A stretch of DNA of 64,000 nucleotides from Rhodopseudomonas palustris (GTDB lineage: Bacteria > Pseudomonadota > Alphaproteobacteria > Rhizobiales > Xanthobacteraceae), in the NCBI RefSeq assembly GCF_003226555.1, contig NZ_QKQS01000013.1, positions 161,890 to 225,889 on the forward strand. Direction: 5' to 3'. The notes beneath the pieces were generated by a model, which saw only the letters and a program-made list of their open reading frames with translations, was not told the origin of the DNA and searched no databases. Below are positions 60,156 to 64,000 of this stretch, piece after piece. How positions within the stretch are numbered: position 1 is the first letter of the stretch; every line of letters begins with the position of its first letter. A program made the position numbers and the translations under genes.

Positions 60156-61673
60156 TCACGGCAGCGCCGCTGCCTTCACGGCAGTCACCGCGGCAGCGTA
60201 GTTGTTGACGAGTTGCTGGACGGAGGCGGCGGACATGTCGAGCACCGGCTTCGGATAGAAGCCGAACAGGACGGTCAGCACCACCAGCGGCGCGAGCATC
60301 AGCCCTTCCCGCCAGGTCAGGTCCTTGATGGTGGCGAGCGAGGGCTTGGTGAGCGCGCCGAACACCACCTTGCGATACAGCCACAGGGCGTAACAGGCCG
60401 ACAGGATCACGCCGGTCGTGGCCAGCGTCGCGGTCGGCACATTGACCTTGAACGTGCCCAGCAGCGTCAGGAATTCGCCGATGAAGCCCGAGGTGCCCGG
60501 CAGACCGACATTGGCCATGGTGAACACCATGAACACCAGCGCATACAGCGGCATCCGGTTGACGAGGCCGCCATAGGCCGCGATCTCGCGGGTGTGCATC
60601 CGGTCGTAGACCACGCCGACGCAGAGGAACAGCGCGCCGGAGACGATGCCGTGGCTGACCATCTGGAACACCGCGCCGGAGACGCCCTGGGTGGTGCCGG
60701 CGAAGATGCCCATGGTGACGAAGCCCATATGCGCCACCGAGGAGTACGCAATCAGCTTCTTGATGTCCTCCTGCATCAGCGCGACCAGCGAGGTGTAGAT
60801 GATCGCGATGACAGACAACGTGTAGATCAGCGGCGCGAAATACGCCGAGGCGTCCGGGAACATCGGCAGCGAGAAGCGCAGGAAGCCGTAGCCGCCCATC
60901 TTCAGCATGATCGCGGCCAGCACCACGGAGCCCGCGGTCGGCGCTTCGACGTGCGCGTCGGGCAGCCAGGTGTGCACCGGCCACATCGGCATCTTCACCG
61001 CGAACGACGAGAAGAACGCCAGCCACGCCCAGGTCTGCAGCCCGCTCGGCACCGACGTCCGCAGCAGGGTCGGAATGTCGGTGGTGCCGGCGTTCCAATA
61101 CAGCGCCATGATCGCCAGCAGCATCAGCACCGAGCCGAGCAGCGTGTACAGGAAGAATTTGAACGACGCGTACACCCGGCGCGGTCCGCCCCAGATGCCG
61201 ATGATCAGGAACATCGGGATCAGGCCGCCTTCGAAGAACAGATAGAACAGCACCAGATCGAGCGCCGAGAAGGTGCCGATCATCAGTGTTTCCAGCACCA
61301 GGAACGCGATCATGTATTCGCGCACCCGCATCGTCACCGAGCGCCAACTCGCGATGATGCAGAACGGCATGATCGCGGTGGTCAGGATCACCAGCGGCAG
61401 CGAAATGCCGTCCAGACCCATGTGGTAGGTGATGGTGTTGCCGAGCCAGGGCGCCTTCTCGACGAACTGGAAGCCCGGATTGGCGGGATCGAAGTGCCAC
61501 ACCAGCAGCAGCGACACCGCGAAGGTGATCAGCGTGGTCCACAGCGAGATCCAGCGGGCGTTGCGTCGCGCCGCCTCGTCCTCACCGCGCGCCAGATACA
61601 CCAGCGCCGCGCCGAGCAACGGCAGGAAGGTGACGACCGAGAGGACCGGCCAAGTCATGATCGAAGCCGACAT
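60156..61673 (-). CDS. nuoM: NADH-quinone oxidoreductase subunit M
   Basis: Second antiporter-like subunit of complex I, 505 residues and about 14 spans. The signature [27 protein letters not shown] (in parts, near 225-251) carries the pumping Lys, and [17 protein letters not shown] near 300 the second. The ATG at 61673 follows the nuoL stop codon directly (TAA-ATG), so translation is coupled. Length matches the family. Confidence 0.97.
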   Translation of the reverse strand: MSASIMTWPVLSVVTFLPLLGAALVYLARGEDEAARRNARWISLWTTLITFAVSLLLVWHFDPANPGFQFVEKAPWLGNTITYHMGLDGISLPLVILTTAIMPFCIIASWRSVTMRVREYMIAFLVLETLMIGTFSALDLVLFYLFFEGGLIPMFLIIGIWGGPRRVYASFKFFLYTLLGSVLMLLAIMALYWNAGTTDIPTLLRTSVPSGLQTWAWLAFFSSFAVKMPMWPVHTWLPDAHVEAPTAGSVVLAAIMLKMGGYGFLRFSLPMFPDASAYFAPLIYTLSVIAIIYTSLVALMQEDIKKLIAYSSVAHMGFVTMGIFAGTTQGVSGAVFQMVSHGIVSGALFLCVGVVYDRMHTREIAAYGGLVNRMPLYALVFMVFTMANVGLPGTSGFIGEFLTLLGTFKVNVPTATLATTGVILSACYALWLYRKVVFGALTKPSLATIKDLTWREGLMLAPLVVLTVLFGFYPKPVLDMSAASVQQLVNNYAAAVTAVKAAALP

Positions 61674-63779
61674 TTAGCGGCCCCCCAAGCCGAGCATGAA
61701 CCAGGTAATCAGACCGGCCACGCCGATCAGCATCGCGAAGGCGTAGTGGTAGAGGTAGCCGGTCTGCATCCGCACCACGCCTCGGGTGACGTCCAGCACC
61801 CGGGCGGAGATGCCGTCGGGCCCGAGCCCGTCGATCAGCATGCCGTCCCCCTTCTTCCAGAGCTGTCGTCCGATCCACTTCGCCGGGCGGACGAAGATGA
61901 CCTCGTACAGCTCGTCGAAGTACCACTTGTTGAGCAGGAAGTTGTAGAGCAGCCGGTGCTGGCCGGCGAGCTCCACCGGAATGTCCGGACGGCGGATGTA
62001 GAAGTACCAAGACACCAGGAAGCCCACCACCATCATCACCGTCGGCAGCAATGCGATCCAGGCCGGGATGTGGTGCATCTCTTCGATGATGTGCGGGTGC
62101 ATCTTCAGCGACGAGCGGAAGAACTCCTCGATGCCGTGGCCGGCGAACAGCTCCTTGAACGGATAACCTGCCGCCAGCGCGCCGAAGGCGAGCACGAACA
62201 GCGGGATCGTCATCACCAGCGGGCTCTCGTGCGCCGCCTCGTAGTGCTTGCGATCGTGCGGCTCGCCGTGGAACGTCTTGAACACCAGACGCCACGAGTA
62301 GAACGAGGTCAGCAGCGCCGCCACCACGGTCATCAGGAAGCCGTAGAACGCCAGCGGGTTCTTCGACACGAACGCAGCCTCGATGATCGCGTCCTTGGAG
62401 AAGTAGCCGGCGGTCAGCGGGAAACCGGTCAGCGCCAGGGTGCCGATCAGCATCACGCCGTAGGTGAACGGGATCCGGTCCTTGAGGCCGCCCATATGGC
62501 GGATGTCCTGCTCGTGATGCATCGCGTGGATCACCGAGCCGGCGCCCAAGAACAGCAGCGCCTTGAAGAAGGCGTGCGTGAACAGATGGAACATGCCGAC
62601 CGAATAAGCCCCCGCCCCCATCGCCACGAACATGTAGCCGAGCTGCGAACAGGTCGAATACGCCACGATCCGCTTGATGTCGTTCTGCACCAGACCGATG
62701 GTCGCGGCGAAGAACGCGGTGGTGGCGCCGAAGAACATCACCACGGCCTGAGCGTCCGGGGCGAGTTCAAACAGCGGCGACATCCGCGCCACCATGAACA
62801 CGCCGGCGGTGACCATGGTCGCGGCGTGGATCAGCGCCGACACCGGGGTCGGACCTTCCATCGCGTCCGGCAGCCAGGTGTGCAGCAGGAACTGCGCCGA
62901 CTTGCCCATCGCGCCCATGAACAGCAGCAGACAGGCCAGCGTCAGCGCGTCGGCGTACCAGCCGAAGAAGTTGATGGTCTTCCCGGTCAGGCCCGGCGCC
63001 GCGGCGAAGATGGTGTCGAAATCGGTCGAGCCAACCAGCACGAACACCGTGAAGATGCCGAGCAGGAACCCGAAGTCGCCGACGCGGTTGACCACGAAGG
63101 CCTTGATGGCGGCGGCGGCGGCCGACGGCTTCTGGTACCAGAAGCCGATCAGCAGGTAGCTCGCCAGACCGACGCCTTCCCAGCCGAAGAACAGCTGCAT
63201 CAGGTTGTCGGCGGTCACCAGCATCAGCATCGCGAAGGTGAACAGCGACAGATAACCGAAGAACCGCGGACGATGCGGATCTTCGTTCATGTAGCCGATC
63301 GAATACAGATGGACGAGCGACGACACCGTCGTCACCACCACCAGCATCACCGCGGTCAGGGTGTCGACCCGCAGCGTCCAGGCGACTTGCAGCTCGCCGG
63401 AATTGATCCACGGGAACAGCGCCACGCGTGCATCGTGGTGCATAAAGCCGACGTCGACCAGCGTCACCCAGGACAGCGCGCAGGAGATCAGCAGCAGCGT
63501 CGTGGTGACGATCTCGGCGAGACGCGAACCGGCAGCGGCCGGTTCGGTCGGGCCGTGCGCGTGATCGTCGTGAGCATGATCATCGTGAGCATGGTCGTCG
63601 TGACCATGCGCGGCGTGAGCATGGGCGTCGTGCGCGGCGTGGCCATGAGCGCCATGACCGTGATCGTCGTGATGCTCGACGGTGTCACCGCTCGGGTTGC
63701 GGGCGTGGGCGCCCACCAGCGCTATGACGGCGGCGATCAGCGCGCCGACGAGCGGCAGGAATACGATAGCCTGGATCAT
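61674..63779 (-). CDS. nuoL: NADH-quinone oxidoreductase subunit L with a His-rich insert
   Basis: Distal proton-pumping subunit of complex I, 701 residues. The core is normal: [22 protein letters not shown] near 300, [19 protein letters not shown] near 360, and the long lateral helix region toward the C-terminus. It is nearly 90 residues longer than E. coli NuoL. About 40 of these are a loop after the first span (residues 36-75) that has 17 His among Asp, Ala and Gly. The rest of the excess is in the region before the last span. Start ATG at 63779. Confidence 0.97.
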   Translation of the reverse strand: MIQAIVFLPLVGALIAAVIALVGAHARNPSGDTVEHHDDHGHGAHGHAAHDAHAHAAHGHDDHAHDDHAHDDHAHGPTEPAAAGSRLAEIVTTTLLLISCALSWVTLVDVGFMHHDARVALFPWINSGELQVAWTLRVDTLTAVMLVVVTTVSSLVHLYSIGYMNEDPHRPRFFGYLSLFTFAMLMLVTADNLMQLFFGWEGVGLASYLLIGFWYQKPSAAAAAIKAFVVNRVGDFGFLLGIFTVFVLVGSTDFDTIFAAAPGLTGKTINFFGWYADALTLACLLLFMGAMGKSAQFLLHTWLPDAMEGPTPVSALIHAATMVTAGVFMVARMSPLFELAPDAQAVVMFFGATTAFFAATIGLVQNDIKRIVAYSTCSQLGYMFVAMGAGAYSVGMFHLFTHAFFKALLFLGAGSVIHAMHHEQDIRHMGGLKDRIPFTYGVMLIGTLALTGFPLTAGYFSKDAIIEAAFVSKNPLAFYGFLMTVVAALLTSFYSWRLVFKTFHGEPHDRKHYEAAHESPLVMTIPLFVLAFGALAAGYPFKELFAGHGIEEFFRSSLKMHPHIIEEMHHIPAWIALLPTVMMVVGFLVSWYFYIRRPDIPVELAGQHRLLYNFLLNKWYFDELYEVIFVRPAKWIGRQLWKKGDGMLIDGLGPDGISARVLDVTRGVVRMQTGYLYHYAFAMLIGVAGLITWFMLGLGGR
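63555..63674 (-). repeat. His-rich coding repeat in nuoL (with 15-bp tandem units)
   Basis: It encodes residues 36-75 of NuoL. The last 45 bp (63555-63599) are three tandem 15-bp units for Asp-Asp-His-Ala-His with small codon changes. The pattern suggests recent unit duplication by slippage. Confidence 0.8.
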
Positions 63780-63838
63780 GCGCGCGCCTTCAGCCTCCGG
63801 ACGATGCCGTCAATCCGCACTCGATTGCCGATCATGCC

Positions 63839-64000
63839 CTAGCCCTTCATCAAGTTGATATCTTGCACCGCGATGGTGCCGCGGTTGCGGAAGAACACCA
63901 CCAGCACCGCCAGGCCGATCGCGGCCTCCGCGGCGGCGACGGTGAGCACCAGCAGCGCGAACACCTGACCGACGATGTCGTTCAGGTAGATCGAGAACGC
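63839..64000 (-). CDS. nuoK: NADH-quinone oxidoreductase subunit K, C-terminal part (5' end outside window)
   Basis: The last 53 residues of NuoK are visible; the rest lies beyond the window edge. The stretch [20 protein letters not shown] followed by [28 protein letters not shown] is the typical second and third span and tail of the protein, including the conserved membrane Glu. It ends 59 bp before nuoL, the normal order K-L-M-N. Confidence 0.95.
   Translation of the reverse strand, partial: AFSIYLNDIVGQVFALLVLTVAAAEAAIGLAVLVVFFRNRGTIAVQDINLMKG

Noticed and set aside
60213-63842. A 1209-codon plus-strand frame opposite nuoM and nuoL
   Set aside because: It is antisense to two well-conserved complex I genes and is rich in His, Arg, Gln and Asp from GC-biased codon mirrors. 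No domain is visible.

Overview
The window looks like a chromosomal segment of a high-GC alphaproteobacterium of the Bradyrhizobium/Rhodopseudomonas group, with Rhodopseudomonas palustris or a close relative as the best guess. This rests on recognised protein sequences, the gene order (rpsB-tsf-pyrH-frr-uppS-cdsA-dxr-rseP-bamA-lpxD-fabZ-lpxA-lpxI-lpxB; proS-lolC-lolD near dnaE; nuoK-L-M-N-birA-rnj-mce), alphaproteobacterial LexA operators (GAAC-N7-GAAC) and dispersed palindromic repeats typical of the family. No tRNA, rRNA, CRISPR array, prophage or insertion sequence was seen.

Layout. 1-1.1 kb: C-terminal part of a CHAT-domain (caspase-like) protein, tail to tail with pyrG. 1.1-4.3 kb (minus): pyrG, secG, tpiA. 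4.5-9.2 kb (plus): ppiD-like foldase, trpD, trpC, moaC, with two palindromic repeats between genes. 9.2-16.2 kb: an accessory block between moaC and moeA holding a P-type ATPase, a zinc-ribbon protein, a small uncharacterised protein with an overlapping C-terminal extension, an Hsp20 chaperone, a PilZ protein, an orphan MotB-like protein, a HAD hydrolase, a thioesterase and a membrane protein. 16.4-18.5 kb: moeA and lexA. 18.5-25.6 kb: comEC, glnS and gltX (divergent), gltA. 25.7-40.6 kb (minus): one long envelope and translation block from rpsB down to lpxB. 40.9-47.2 kb (minus): a caspase-fold protein that has lost both catalytic residues, dnaE, and a 32-residue membrane peptide behind a double LexA operator. 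47.4-48.1 kb (plus): two tandem DUF3551 proteins. 48.2-51.6 kb (minus): lolD, lolC, proS. 51.8-55.0 kb (minus): a copper cassette (CopC-CopD fusion, YcnI/DUF1775, PCu(A)C chaperone, DUF2946). 55.0-55.5 kb: the longest gene-free stretch, with a candidate structured RNA. 55.5-64 kb (minus): DUF1467, mce, rnj, birA, nuoN, nuoM, nuoL and partial nuoK.

Function. Most of the window is housekeeping: translation start-up and nucleotide supply (rpsB, tsf, frr, pyrH, pyrG, three tRNA synthetases), envelope building (undecaprenyl-PP, CDP-diacylglycerol, MEP isoprenoids, lipid A, BamA, Lol export, SecG, PpiD), respiration (complex I, citrate synthase) and replication (dnaE).

The most interesting signal is SOS-related. 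lexA carries two LexA boxes, and a second locus 29 kb away has four GAAC/GTTC half-sites arranged symmetrically over the promoter of a 32-residue single-span membrane peptide just upstream of dnaE. This is a strong candidate for a SidA-like damage-induced division inhibitor. Other points of interest are the catalytically dead caspase homologue, the structured RNA candidate at 55.2 kb, the histidine-rich loop in NuoL and the repeat-disrupted 5' end of moaC.
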